64,000 bases of DNA from Lineus longissimus (Eukaryota; Nemertea; Pilidiophora; Heteronemertea; Lineidae). Position 1 is the stretch's first letter; each line of letters begins with the position of its first letter. The stretch lies in the NCBI RefSeq assembly GCF_910592395.1, contig NC_088321.1:14076001-14140000 (forward strand). Reading direction: 5' to 3'. The notes under the pieces were generated by a model. That model had not been told where the DNA came from and did not search any database. It saw nothing but the letters and a program-made list of their open reading frames with translations. Positions 12,480-24,779 of the stretch are shown here, piece after piece. The position numbers were made by a program, and so were the translations under genes.

Positions 12480-15400
12480 GTTGCTTCCCTAGCTGTAAGA
12501 TGCCAGTGATAATGAACTACACGTATTGTGATTGACTGTGCCATGACTGCATGACAATCTATGGAGCTGCTGACTTATGATTATCTGATGAGACAGGCCA
12601 ACAGTGATATAGAGATAAAAGGCAGCACATACCAAGTTTGGAAAATGTGCTATACCTGTCATGCCTGCCATAGACTATTTCGCTATCAGTTGCTCTGTAG
12701 AAAGTCAATAATGAACTGTGGTGATTGACTACATGGCAATCTATTATGACCCTGATAGAAGATTACCTGATGAAGACAGGCCATCATTGATATAGAGCAA
12801 GTGATGGTACATGCCCAAGAATGAAAGAACTTGTTCTTTCTGACATGCAGTTTGCCATTTCATCAGCAGTTGCTCTGGAGAAAGTCAGTAATGAACTGGG
12901 CGATTGGCTCTGCCATGACTACATGGCAATCTATTATGTCCCTGGTAGGAGATTATCTGATAGAGACAGGCCAACATTGATATAGACATGATAAACCATC
13001 TCATACCACTGCAGAGATTGAGCTAGCAATCTGGTGCATTCGTACTGGTTTGTTTTTGTTTTATCAGCCATGCACACTGTCATTTCTCTAACACTTGCTG
13101 TGAGATGCCAGAGATAATGAACTGCGATGATCTACATGACAATCAGTTATGTATTTGATAGGAGATTATGTAATGAAGACAGACCAACATTGATATGGCG
13201 ATAAGAAGGCAGCACATACCAGGAGTGGGAGAATGTGTTACGACAATCAGGAACTGGACCATTTTGCAAGCATTTGCTCTTTGGAAAATGCCATGATGAA
13301 CTGTGGTGATTGACTATGCCATGGCTACATCAGTCTGTCATGCGCCTTATAGATGATAATTCGATGAAGAGAGGAAGACATTGATGCAGAGATAAGAAGG
13401 CAGCACTACCAAGAGTGGAACTGTCAAGCACTGGGCCATTTGCCAGCAATGGCTCTCAGGAAAGTGCCATAATGAACCGTAGTGATTGACAATGATATGA
13501 TACATCCATTATGCCACTGATAGATGATTATTATGCGATGAAGACAGGCCGACATTGATATGGAGTTAAAAACGAAGCACATACGGAGAGTTGGAGAATG
13601 TGTTATACCTGTCGATTGCTGGACGATTTTGCCAGCAATTGCCCTTAAGAAAGTGCAATAATGATGCAAATAATGATCAAAGATGGCAGAGTCAGTTTCT
13701 TGACCGGCCTTGGATACTGCATGGCAATCTAAAAAAGGGAAATCAGCCTACAATACAGATTGAACTGATGATGCAATAGTGATTCACACTGAAAATTCGG
13801 AACAACCTCTGCTTTGCATTTCCTCTACTGGGGCATAGCGCCAGAACGTTACAAGCCGTTAGATGTATAATGAGCCCCCAATCACGTAGTGAGGCTATCG
13901 CTGCAAGACAAATTATTGCAGCAAATCAGGATTGTTTGAGAGGCAGGTGGGACGAGATGATGAGTACTAATGAGCAAACACACTCCGATGTACTCAGGAG
14001 TAGCAAAATGATGCATGGAGTGTTACGTAAAGCTATGCTGTGGCTTTGTTTATGTGGGAAGTTGGAGAGGATGACTCCGTTTTTTTGTGAGAACTTTTTT
14101 GCTGTTGGTGATGCTTAACAGTTATGAGTAGTCTTGTCCGAAACCACAACGGTAAATTGGTACGACTACAGCATCTTCATTGTTGTAAACAACTGAGAGC
14201 AAATATCAATAGAGGGTATAATTGTACCGTGGCATTAGTTGTACCACCTTACCTTACAAAATGTGTACCAGAGTGAAGTGATTGTTTGGAGCAAGTCTTT
14301 GTCAATTATGGATTGAGGCATGACAAACATGTCAAGTGATGAACACTCGCGGGGTAGATGATGTGTGATACTGACCATGCCAATCAACCACCATCCAAAG
14401 CAGCACGGAATACTCCTTTGAGGAGTTTGATACCGGCAGAAACTGGAGGGAAAGGACCAATTTCTGGCGACTCCTTCAGATGGTGGCCAAGACTCACAAC
14501 GACCGGTGGTGCCTTTTTTACCACACTTCACAGTATCGTCATTGCTCTAAGGTGCCAGTAATGAACAGCCTTGATTGACCCTGGTTCAGTTATGAGGCAA
14601 TTCATTACTCAAGCTGATGGACTATGATTAGCTGAGTGAGACAGGCGCCTCATGGTAAAGAGATGATAGGTGATGAAGCATCACATTCCGATGGAGTGAA
14701 TGCTAAAAGGTGCTGCGTTTTAGCATGATTCAGACTATTCAAAATTGCTGCAGTGTATTGTTACCATGTCCTGCTGAAGGACATTGGTTTCCTAATGGGT
14801 GTCAAGGATAATGAACAGCCAACACTGTACCTTGCCTGTTTATATTCGACAATCCATCAGATTGGATGATGATATATGGTTCAATAGCGGATACAATGTG
14901 ATGAGTGATCACATACCGATGCAATGAATGTGTTACACAAGGCATTTGTTACCTTATTGCTGTGAGGTGCTAGAGATAATGAACTGCTGTCATTGACCCA
15001 GAACTGGTGGTGTGACAATCGATTACACTACCTGATGAATAATGGTTTCAGGTTTGACCATAGGTGCCTCCATTTTGGTCGATACTTGAAATCCTAAAGA
15101 ACGAAAACTCCTTCAGAACGAAATTAATGCCCATTTCAAGGGTGGGAGTCTGTTCGTTGTTTTACCGCGAGCAGCCTCCAATGTTTAAAGAGAGCATTCA
15201 CATCTTTTTGAATGAGTTCTAATTACTGTAAGATCACAAAGTCTTGCGAAAATGGTGGTGCCAATTGGTCAAACCATAATGGCAGATATAATGCAGCGAG
15301 TGATCACATGCTCATGCAATGAATGTGTTACACATGTCCTGCGCTAGGGCATTTGTTTCGTTATTGCTATAAGGTGCTAGTGGTAATGATCTGCCATGAC

Positions 15401-15790
15401 TGACCACGGAGCAGTCGGGACAATCAATCAGACTGACTGATAGATCATAGTAGCTGATAGAGAAAGGCGCATTGGTGTAAAGATGATGGTTGATGATGAC
15501 CCATCACATTCCAATATTTGCGTGCTGCAGCTGGTGACGTGGTCCTGCTTGTATATTTGTAAGAATCACCTTTAAGGTCTGTGTTACACATGTCTTGTGC
15601 AAGGTCATTAGTTCCCTTATTGCTGTAAGGTGCTGGTGGTAATGAACTACCATTATTGACCCTGGCGCGGTCGGGACAATCTATCACACTGACTGATAGA
15701 TTATGGTAGATAATGAAGACAGGGGTAGAATGATCAAGAAGTAATGCATGTTGAAGAGTTATGCACAGAGTAGAGGATGTGTTTCTGTCA
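12480..15790. repeat. Long diverged tandem array, about 180-230-bp unit
   Basis: Anchors such as GACAGGCCAACA, TTGATATAGAGATAA, GGCAGCACATACCA, GAATGTGTTA and AATGAACTG recur through the block, for example near 12604, 12787, 12977, 13192, 13382 and 13556, and in altered form near 14650, 14885, 15290 and 15470. At least a dozen units are present, each well diverged. A fold-back MITE (15051-15275) interrupts the array, so the array is older than that insertion. Confidence 0.75.
15051..15275. mobile_element. Fold-back MITE family B, copy 2, nested in the tandem array
   Basis: The left arm is GGTTTGACCATAGGTGCC then CATTTTGGTCGATACTTGAA. The right arm is AAAATGGTGGTGCC then GGTCAAACC. The centre reads GGGTGGGAGTCTGTTCGTTG. 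Array-like sequence continues on both sides. Confidence 0.8.
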
Positions 15791-15909
15791 TGTTAATGCC
15801 CAACTCATTGAACAAGATGGAACATCACCAGAAATGATGAGGAATGTCACAGCTATGCATTGAGTAGCAGATCGTGGCTGATTAGCACGGTGTAGTTTGC
15901 AATGGAATG

Positions 15910-16425
15910 CTGCCAGCGTGGCGAAGATCATTAAAACAACACTTAACTCTGGTGACAGAAGTCTCCGTGCTGGTGTGCCAGAGCTTGGGTACTGCTTGGA
16001 TATGGCAGGGCACGTTGCCTTGCAGGGGAGAGATAAGAAGAGAGGGAGTTTGGGAAGAGAGAAGGTCATGAAAATAACTCTTGACTCTGGAGGTAGAAGG
16101 TCTATGCCGGTGTGCCAGAACTTGGATATGGCAGGTCATGCTGCCTGGTAGGAAGGATGTGGCGTTTTACAAAGGAGAAGGTCATTTAAACAACTCTTGA
16201 CTGCGGTGGCAGAAGTCTTGATGCTGGTGTATACAGAGCTTGGATGCCTCATGGCAAGCTACCTCGCCAGGGCAGGGATAGGTAGAAGACGGAGTTTGGC
16301 AAGATAAGGTCATTGAAACAACACTTGACTTTGGTGGCAAAATCTCCATGCTGGTGTGCAAGGGCTCGGATTCTTCAGGTTATGATGCCTCACAGGGGAG
16401 GGATAAGAAGGAAAATTTGAAATAG
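15910..16425. repeat. Tandem array, about 115-140-bp unit, 4 copies
   Basis: Units begin near 15923, 16062, 16177 and 16303 with AAGGTCATTGAAACAAC-type sequence. They continue as TTGACTCTGGTGGCAGAAG, ATGCTGGTGTGCCAGAGCTT and AGGGGAGGGATAAGAAG. Spacing is 139, 115 and 126 bp, so indels are frequent. The open frames here are by-products of the repeat. Confidence 0.8.
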
Positions 16426-16429
16426 GCCC

Positions 16430-17672
16430 CAAACCCCACCCCACCTTTCACCTGCCAGTTTGACGCTACGGCGTTCCTGACGTCATTCGGGAATCAACTA
16501 GACCGACTCCTTTAACTCACCAAGCTTTCTTTGCCAATTATAAAGGCGTTCCACCTGCGGTATCCCTTAACAATGGTCTCATCTTTCGCCCGGCCCCCTC
16601 TGTCCCCATCCAATCATACGTTCAAGTGTATCACAGCATCATTTTACTCGGGAGAACCAAAAGATACGTCCACCTCCACCTGAGCATCCTCAAAAGCAAC
16701 TCTTCATTTCGCTGTTATCCTGTTTCTCAGTCAACCGTGTTATACCAATATCATAACAGTATCAAGTTTGATAGTATGTACGGATGTTTTGATGGAATTT
16801 CCTGCAGTGGTATTGTCCTCACAAGGGTATCAGCTTTGTTGTCTTCCGTTGCCTTTTACTTTATCACAACGGGTAGGATCTTCTTTCACAGGGGTATCAG
16901 ATCCCTCCACCTCTCTGGGCCCAGTTGTTAGCGAGCATGTCAGCTCATATCATCACGTTGAGAATGCGATGTTGTTATGTTATTTACATGTAGTGTCGTG
17001 TTAGCACGATGCCATAAGCTAACATACTTTCTATCAAGCCTTCATCCAACACTCTGTTGTCTGGTTATCTGAATGCATGCTGTAAACCTGAGAGCTTTCA
17101 TTCTTATTTTGCCGGATTACAAAACTTCTTTAGTTTTTCCAATTATTATCAGTAACATCTAAAAACGTTCGGTAGCAAAAGTGGTTAAGAATTTTTCCGA
17201 ATCCTGGTGAAACTCAGCGTTAACATCTCAACCAGTATTCTCTTATGGAACAATTCTTCTTTCGAGTGATTTTGTAGTAAAGTAACTTGCTACAATTATT
17301 TCCTCAGTCAGCCTTGATGTGATCTGCCAACTCTCTTCAACCCTATAGAAGCTTTAATTGTAGTGGGGCTATTGTACCCTGTTTTTACCTTACATGTAAA
17401 TAGTGCATTTTCTGAAAACATCTTAAAATAAGCTCGGTCCTAAAAAGGTTAATGCAGCTCCACATTATTTTGTTCCTTTTGATCTTTACATAAACCGCAT
17501 CGAATTGTATTCAGACGGTTGATAAAGAACAATTTCATCTCCGTTTCAGTGGAGTAATTTGCCAGTGCTGCCACCATGGTTTAGGGAGTGGAACTAATTG
17601 TCCAGGTGTGCTGATCAATGATAGTATTCAGATACCAGCCTGAAGCTTCTTATCCTTAATCCTTAGACAATT
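16430..17672. other. Intronic sequence without recognised features
   Basis: No repeat family or conserved coding sequence is recognised. The two overlapping short frames at 16.6-17.0 kb have no visible domain. Confidence 0.5.
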
Positions 17673-17910
17673 ACTTAAAGGGGTACACCGTTCGTAATTA
17701 CTGATGGTCCAGGGAAATAGATATTGCAGTTTTACACAATGACGTAATAGTGCAGTTACACATGCGGGCAAATTTGCTGAAACTTGGCATTTATCGTATT
17801 TGTATATCTGTCAACACGATGACAATACTGCAGTTCATATTTATTACGCATTTACGCAATTGGAAATTTTCAGATAAAAAAAATGTGCCGGTTTTACAGT
17901 ATTAGCCTTG
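17673..17910 (+). mobile_element. MITE family A, copy 4
   Basis: It begins ACTTAAAGGGGTACACCGTT, then CTGATGGTCCAGGGAAATAG, GCAAATTTGCTGAAACTTGG and GTATTTGTATATCTGTCAAC. The last 40 bp are degraded. The start shows TTAA next to AGGGGTACAC. Confidence 0.8.
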
Positions 17911-17912
17911 CT

Positions 17913-19540
17913 GTTGACCGCACTTACGAAAGATGCTGATGTCGATGTTTTCTTTGCAACCTGTATGGCTTCTCCATTTAAGAGGAGATGTTTAAGTTAT
18001 TTGGCTTCCTCTTTCATGAGGGGGATGGTCACCACCAAAACAACTTGGTCGCATGGGGAACTGATAAAAAATACTAATATAGTTACAGTAACTTCGCATT
18101 TGGCAAGTAAGGTAAAGTGGTACAAGTTTAGCCATTGTACAATTGTAAGGTAAAGTAAACTTATGAAATTAGAACAATGAGGGTTCATGAGGAGTTCGGT
18201 TATTGAATAAAAATGCTATTATTATACGAGCAATATACCTGTACCACATTACCTTACTAAAATCAAATTCAAAACATATTAAATTTTCTCACAGCGTTAC
18301 TCATACATCCTAACGAAATCATCCAACCAAAAATATTATCTGTTCAGTTTTCAATCTTGTTCCAAAATACATAACATCAGCGATGGCGGACGGTATCCCG
18401 ATCTTTCTCCCATCGGCATCTAGCGTGTCACCCTAATCCCAGGTTACTATGCCAACCAAACATCACTAGACGTCAGATGCAGGTGGTTTGACGAAATTGT
18501 GTAGAACACGGGAGATGTACCAGTTTTGTCTCCCGTTGTCATGACGACGGCTACAGCACTCACCTGGTGGAGTTGGCATTGAAGTCTACCTCATTTGAAT
18601 ATGCAAATTAGGTGAATCAAAGTTGCAGGGATAGTTTTTGATGCCGGGATACGGGATGCTGCTGAGGTCAAGAAAAATGCTCCTTAGCACTTCAGAGGCT
18701 TCTCTTTAAGTGAGCTTAAAAAATACGACTTCTGAAGAAAAGTAATATTTTAGCAAAATCTAAGAAAAGTTACTCTTTGATGGGAAAGCTGGTTTTGTAC
18801 AATCTGGTTATAATAATCACGGTAAAGGACGATGTTTATGATACAATCGCCCTGGATGAAGTTAGGTTAAGCCCTCATTTTAACCATTATTTGTTTTACT
18901 ATTACGCCTGTGCTTCATACTACTACATGTAGATCCAAAAGCTTGTTTTACCACGAGGCGTACTTTTGATGATTTCAGAGCTAAAATCCAATTTGAAATC
19001 TGATCGCCCTAGTGCTTAGGTTGTTGGGTTAAAACTTAAACCTTTTTATCAGTCGAAAGTGTTAGATAGGCCTGACTTTAAAAAAAGAATGTGTATCATA
19101 GTAAGTGACATTAAGATAATAAAAAACACTTCTTAATTAAGGTCAACAACTTTTTGGTCTGAAGACCCAAGACAAGCTTTCAGTACAAAAGCTTATTGAC
19201 AAAACCACAAGATCTATTCATTGATTCGTAAGTTGTTGGTTAGGATATTCTTGAATCAACCCCCCCCCCCTCCCCCCCCCCCAACCCCCCATCCTGAATG
19301 AGCGAAGATATCAAGGTGAAGTAATTAGTCACACAGAGACGATATCCTCTGGAGTCGCCATTGAAGGAAAGTCTCTCTATTCAGTGCAGCACGCTCACTT
19401 CATCTTTGTAGTGAGCTGTTATTTTTGTAACAAGTGTATCAGGAGTGTGGAGGATATGGGTTTTGTGATGGTTGGAGACTGACTTGGGAGACCTGACTTC
19501 GGATGATTTTTTTAGATGAAGACACTTCAGTGTTGTTTAG
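17913..19540. other. Intronic sequence, poly-C rich at its end
   Basis: A weak inverted pair (GTAAGGTAAAGTGGTAC near 18110, GTACCACATTACCTTAC near 18241) may be a degraded MITE. Two 11-base C tracts lie at 19260-19282. Nothing coding is recognised. Confidence 0.4.
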
Positions 19541-19544
19541 AGCT

Positions 19545-19695
19545 GTACCATGTGCTGGGGCAATTCTGTATGTCATGGAACCTCTGAGGTCCCGGGTACG
19601 ATTCCCGGTTGGTCCCAGCACACTCATGTGATAGAGAGGGAAAATCTCCGGGGTCTCCGGTTGCCGCCTTCTTGGATGATTACAATTACCCAATT
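19545..19695 (+). mobile_element. tRNA-derived SINE with preserved acceptor stem
   Basis: The head (19552-19622) starts GTGCTGGG and ends CCCAGCAC, which pair as an acceptor stem. A T-arm, GGTCCCGGGTACGATTCCCG, lies between. The D and anticodon arms are degenerate. The tail reads ACTCATGTGATAGAGAGGG, CTCCGGGGTCTCCGGTTG and GATTACAATTACCC. The same tail follows the head at 36.76 kb, so the two are one SINE family. Confidence 0.7.
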
Positions 19696-19699
19696 ACGT

Positions 19700-21190
19700 G
19701 TACAGAGCTAATAACTTTCTTGTCCATAGTGCAAGAACATAGGTTTGTTTCTTCAATAATGTCTTCAATCCAGCAAGTTTTCAGAAATTCTTTTCAGAAT
19801 TGACTGTCTCCGTGTAGTTGATAGTTTGCCGGTCATTCTCACTAATTGATAAGAGCCTGCCTGTCCCTTACAACTTGTCACGTTCCTTCATTTCATCCTC
19901 GTCTTTGATCATCGGTATAAAAATCACTTGACTGAAAAATGATGTCGTCTGGATTGAAAAAGAACATTCCTAAGGAAGTTGGGAGGATTGAGGACTTTGC
20001 AGGGAGTAAAGTTAGCTTTGAGATCATGTGCTGTCATCTCTTAACTGTGGGTAGAACTGATTTCCTTCTCCAGCTTCAGCGAAATCAGATATGATCATCA
20101 GATGGAGACACTGTATACTTCTCAACTTGACTGCTCGAGCTGGGTAACTGTTCTGCTAGTTTCATACTTTTTTGCAAGGTACAAACCTTTAAAGTTACTG
20201 GGGGTCAGTCGATTGATTCATTATTCTGTAAATATGAACTTGTCCAGTAATGAGCTTTTTGCTGTTGAGGGACTTAGGTCAAAATTACACCACATGTGTG
20301 TGACTGATTTCTATGGACCTTGATGCAACTAGCATAGATAGCCCATTGAAATAGGAGTGACGGGATGGGCGTGTCGATTTACCAGTATAGATGGCCATAC
20401 TGTGAAATATGCTCACCTCGTTCGTTGGATGAAGTTCAGTTCAGTGACCTGTTTCTAGATGGAAGCGCTTGTGTTTGGCCAGATAGGAAGATTTTGAAGA
20501 TTCCGATACAGTGTTTCTATAACATATCCCTGAGATATGGGTACAGTAACACAAGATTATCATCAACATCATCATCATCTTCATATTCGAGAGTTGTTGA
20601 AACCCACACAAGTCCTCAACTGATAAAATAGTGTTAAGCATGAAGCATGGTGAGTGGGGGATATCAGAGCCGCAGCTAGTAGAGAGGGATATTTCCCCAA
20701 AGGGTCACCAAACAAGGTATTTTTCATGCAAATTTTGACAAATGTCAGACTGACGGTGGCCGAAAGAGGTCTATCCTGGCATTCTGAAAACAAGGATTAA
20801 GCTTAATAAAAATACTGTCCAGTGTTGAAATCTCCACCTCTTATCCAGCATTGGAGAGTGGAACCTTGAAGATGGCCACTCGCCTCTACCTTGATGATGT
20901 GTTACCATGGCAACCCTAAATTACATCCATTTACCGAGTGCTGTCAGTGCGTGCGAGGGGATGTAATCAACTTCTTTGTTGTCACGTCTATACCCGTAAT
21001 GATGCGCACAATTTTGCTGTTCCCTTTAGCGTTAGATCAACCTGGTACCTAGGACATTTCCATACACATGCCTCTAAATTGTCGACCCTTATGTAAGGTC
21101 CCTAGGCTGGGGTTGTTAGGTTCCTATTAAGAGTGATCTCTAATCAGTTTTGCAGGAGCTGACTCCTCTTTTTTCCTCTCTGACAGGAAT
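19700..21190. other. Intronic sequence without recognised features
   Basis: Only a short CAT-type microsatellite near 20558-20585 stands out. No coding stretch or repeat family is recognised. Confidence 0.5.
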
Positions 21191-21194
21191 TAGG

Positions 21195-21440
21195 CTATAC
21201 CAATTTGTAATGGACGTTAACTTAAACTTCTAGGCAAGTCAAAGTTGAGATAGAGTATTTTCAGTTTTATGGGCTTTAGCTTGCGCAAGCTCCTCTTATA
21301 TGGTGGCAGACCGTACCAATAATTACCAGTCATGGGATTTTACTATAACTTCTAGACCAGACAAATTAAATGTGATAGAACATTTTAAAATTTAAGGGTT
21401 TTAGATCGCACAAACTCCCAATGTATGTTGGCAGTCTCTG
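21195..21440. repeat. Tandem duplication, about 127-bp unit
   Basis: GGGCTTTAGCTTGCGCAAGC at 21270 and GGGTTTTAGATCGCACAAAC at 21397 both lie in similar context. Both are preceded by an ACTTCTAG block and followed by ATGGTGGCAG or ATGTTGGCAG. Two diverged units. Confidence 0.6.
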
Positions 21441-21479
21441 GCAGGCGACTGACTTTCCCTCATAGTACTTTTCCCACCA

Positions 21480-21650
21480 AAGTGGCTCCATCAGAAAGTG
21501 CTCACCATGAACTTTCCAATGAATGGCCATTTCAAAGGTTTACACATGGAAGCATTAGAAAGTAAGAAGTTTCCAAGGCTGTGTCATTAAAAGTGCTCAT
21601 CAAGGACTTTCTAATGAATGGTCATGTTAATAGGTTTTGGTAATTTTTTA
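21480..21650 (+). repeat. 65-bp satellite, diverged units
   Basis: It holds CCATCAGAAAGTGCTCACC, ACTTTCCAATGAATGGCCAT and CTTTCTAATGAATGGTCATG. These are degenerate relatives of the units at 21.9 kb, about 230 bp before that array. Confidence 0.75.
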
Positions 21651-21866
21651 ATACCAAGCAGCACGTCGATACATGTATATTAGTAATGGTACTTCCCATG
21701 TTGTAGTCTCTCATCGAGCTACTGATGCAGTTAATTAGCCCGTCTTGGATCACCAATCTTATGGCTATACACTGATATTCCCATCAATAAATATTCACAT
21801 TTATAAACATCCCATCCCTCAGTCATCATCCCTTGCTGTCTTGCAGGTCAGATCAATAATTTACCT

Positions 21867-22365
21867 ATGGTAAAACCAGAAAGTGCTCACCGAGAGCTTC
21901 AGTGAACGGTCATGTCAGAAGGTTTACAAATGGTACCATCAGAAAGAGCTAATCGAGAGCTTTCCAGTGAATGGTGAAGCCAATATGTTTACAAATGGTA
22001 CCATCAGAAAGAGCTAATCGAGAGCTTTCCAGTGAATGGTGAAGCCAATATGTTTACAAATGGTACCATCAGAAAGAGCTAATCGAGAGCTTTCCAGTGA
22101 ATGGTGAAGCCAATATGTTTACAAATGGTACCATCAGAAAGAGCTAATCGAGATCTTTCCAGTGAATGGTGAAGCCAATATGTTTACAAATGGTACCATC
22201 AGAAAGAGCTAATCGAGAGCTTTCCAGTGAATGGTGATGCCAATATGTTTACTAATGTTTTCATCAGAAAGGGCTGACCGAGAGCTTTCTAATAAATGGT
22301 CATGTCGATAGGTCTAGTGATATTACCATTCACTGGAGAGCTCCAGATGAGCACTTTCTGCCAAG
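21867..22365 (+). repeat. 65-bp satellite, main array (5 near-identical units plus diverged edges)
   Basis: GGTACCATCAGAAAGAGCTA recurs at 21932, 21997, 22062, 22127 and 22192, an exact 65-bp period. Inner units differ by about one base (e.g. GAGAGC versus GAGATC), while flanking units at 21870 and 22260 are clearly diverged. That pattern is typical of unequal exchange homogenising the centre. The unit also holds CTTTCCAGTGAATGGTGAAG and CCAATATGTTTACAAAT. Confidence 0.95.
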
Positions 22366-24080
22366 CCACCGCTGTCTCTACATGACAGTCCTTATATTAG
22401 TTTATGATATTATCTATAATATTAGCCATATCGAGATCACTCATGGAGTCATTGGCCCGTATAATTGCGCCGTCTTGGATCACCAATCTTGTGGCTGTAT
22501 TAGCCTGGCTATCAATATGCTCGAGTTAGGCTTGACTGTGTTGATAGAAATTTTCAGGTCACTAAGCAATACGTATTTGGCGACAAATCAAAAAGGGGCA
22601 GGTTTTTATGTACGATTGTTATTTGGCCATCTGGCGCAGCTTGTTTGATATGGTTTCATAGGATCCCAGGAAGATTTGAAATGATTCTTGATTGGGCCGG
22701 AGGACTTTATCACAATCTCTGAGCCGAGGTGAGCCATTATTTTGGGAAACAGTTGCGGCTGATACTGGTACATGCAGAAAATGGGAAATGGGGTGCAGCC
22801 CCTCTAAAAGAGCCTGTACTGGCCTCATAGGAGAACTGTTTTTGTTCAGTTTTGTAATTTCAACAAAGACTTGCAGTATCTGCTTGAAGTTGGAGGTGTA
22901 GGAAATGAGAACCTCCCTCAGAAAAAAATAGGGACTTTCCAAATGTGTTTTCCTGGCATCCAAGGGCTAAAATTACTAGTCGTTCTAATGTTTCCTGTGG
23001 CTAGCCGTACTGAAGAATCGTACATCGGCAACAAAAGGGGGGACCCTAAAGCCGCCATTTGACTTTTGACACGCTTCTATAAAATGCTTTTTGTCAGCTT
23101 GTGGCTTTTGTGTGTTGTTATCATCTTTGAGTGAATTACACACTTCTTAAGATGAAGCTGTATACTAAAGAGTTAACTAAATGATAAATGGTCATTGTGG
23201 CGTTAAATATTGCAAAGTCTGACTTCAGCTGGGTGGTGATGAATGTCCTGATGCTGGACCATGAAATAGCTCATCGGAAACCTTGTCATCATTTGGAGCA
23301 GGTCAGGTCATTTCAAGGGTCATTGTCTATGCATGTTAGGCTGACGTTGTGGTCTTGTCCCTTATCATGCAGCTGTCTGGAACCTTGACCAGCCCTCCCT
23401 TCTCATGCAGCGGTCAATGAAAACCCTGTACCCCCTCCACACACAAGCAAGTTTGTGACATGGCTAAAGTTAGGCATTTAAAAATGGTTTGCTTGAAACT
23501 GTTTTATTTTAAACGACCTATGTTTTTGTAATTTCATTCCCAGAGAAAGTACAAATATGTAGCCGCAGCCATTTTCAGTCCGATCACACTGCGGAATCAC
23601 AATGTCTGATGAAGAGTGAGTTTGGTCATTAGCAGTTGACGAACCTTAAATTGGTACTTACCAATTTTGGAATAAGTTACCCTTTCAGAGATGGCTTCAC
23701 GCTAATACTGGCCGAGAGAAAAAAATGAGTGTCATATTTTCTTTGGAGAACGGGTCAATATGACCAGACATGTAATTTTCTCCCTATCGGGTCGGCCCTG
23801 AGAATGTTCGCCTGGCGAAAAAGAATTCGATCATATATACGACCGAGATAACATTTAGATAGGAAGGAATGGACTCGAAACTACTATTGAGTTAGAAGCT
23901 AGATTATCATGGTTGAGAGTATGCACAATTAGAAATATTTTTGTGTCAAATATTCATTTCCAAAATGATGGAATACAGTTAGGTTGTTATTTCTGATATT
24001 TGTTCATATGCTTGATATTCTAATGTAAAGTAAAATTATTCGGAAATTGTTTTTAAGTGCTGGATTGGGAGGTTCAGGCT
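22366..24080. other. Intronic sequence; possible tiny first exon near 23.6 kb
   Basis: No repeat family is recognised. A short stretch at 23550-23621 combines a TATA-like box, CCATTTTCAGTC, an ATG and a strong donor; see findings. The short frames at 22.6-23.4 kb have no domain signature. Confidence 0.4.
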
Positions 24081-24087
24081 GACTCGT

Positions 24088-24347
24088 GTGTAACAGAGGA
24101 AAAACATCAAGGTCCAACCGGGATTGAACCCGGGACCTCTCGCTTATAAGGCCATCACTCTACCGACTGAGCTAAAGGGAATTTCTCTCAGCCTGGGCTA
24201 GTAGGAATGATTGAGCCCCCATATGTTGTGGTGGCATTTGTGAAAAGGGAAATTCCCTTTAGCTCAGTCGGTAGAGTGATGGCCTTATAAGCGAGAGGTC
24301 CCGGGTTCAATCCCCGGTTGGACCTTGATGTTTTTCCTCTGTTACAC
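24088..24347. repeat. Inverted pair of tRNA-like elements (about 98-bp arms)
   Basis: The left arm (24088-24185) and right arm (24249-24347) are nearly exact reverse complements, separated by 63 bp. Each arm holds a tRNA-like sequence, best seen on the + strand at 24253-24324: box A TAGCTCAGTCGGTAGAG, anticodon loop CTTATAA (anticodon TAT), box B GGTTCAATCCC, 3' strand TTGGACC. The 5' acceptor strand (TTCCCTT) cannot pair with TTGGACC and the anticodon stem has two mismatches. So this is a SINE head or pseudo-tRNA, not a functional tRNA-Ile gene. Beyond the tRNA part, both arms share TTGATGTTTTTCCTCTGTTA. Confidence 0.85.
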
Positions 24348-24779
24348 GTGTACCATTTTAACGTGCTTGTTCACCTCTTTTTGCCCTTAATTGGCAATAA
24401 TACTGGGTGTACCACAGAAAAGGCATTTTTTGTTTTTTTTCCAACCCAAAAATATCTTTGCGCAATTTTGTTTTCATGACTCAGCTTTTCACAAATTCCG
24501 CCAAAAAATCCCAAAGACTTTTGTCGGTTTACCCTAGGTGGTACCACTAGCTTTATTGTAATCGCCCTAAGCAATCTCCCATACTCTACATAACAAACGC
24601 AAATTCAATTACAAAATATATTTTGCCGCTTCAGCAGGTTAGAGTTTGATATGATTGACAGTAATCAATCCAATTAGGTATTTGTTAGGCTTGAGGAAAG
24701 AATTTCATATCTTGTAATGTTATTTGGTGAAAAGTTACTTCAGGGACGTCTGTGAAAGTCGTTGTGTTAAATTTTGTGT

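Noticed and set aside
18107-18260. MITE with GTAAGGTAAAGTGGTAC ends
   Set aside because: The arms are short and diverged; a similar motif near 14245 is too weak to define a family.
21932-22256. CRISPR array
   Set aside because: The full 65-bp unit repeats without variable spacers, and the genome is clearly eukaryotic; it is a minisatellite.
24253-24324. Functional tRNA-Ile (TAT) gene
   Set aside because: The 5' acceptor strand does not pair with the 3' strand, the anticodon stem has mismatches, and it occurs as an inverted duplicated SINE-like unit.
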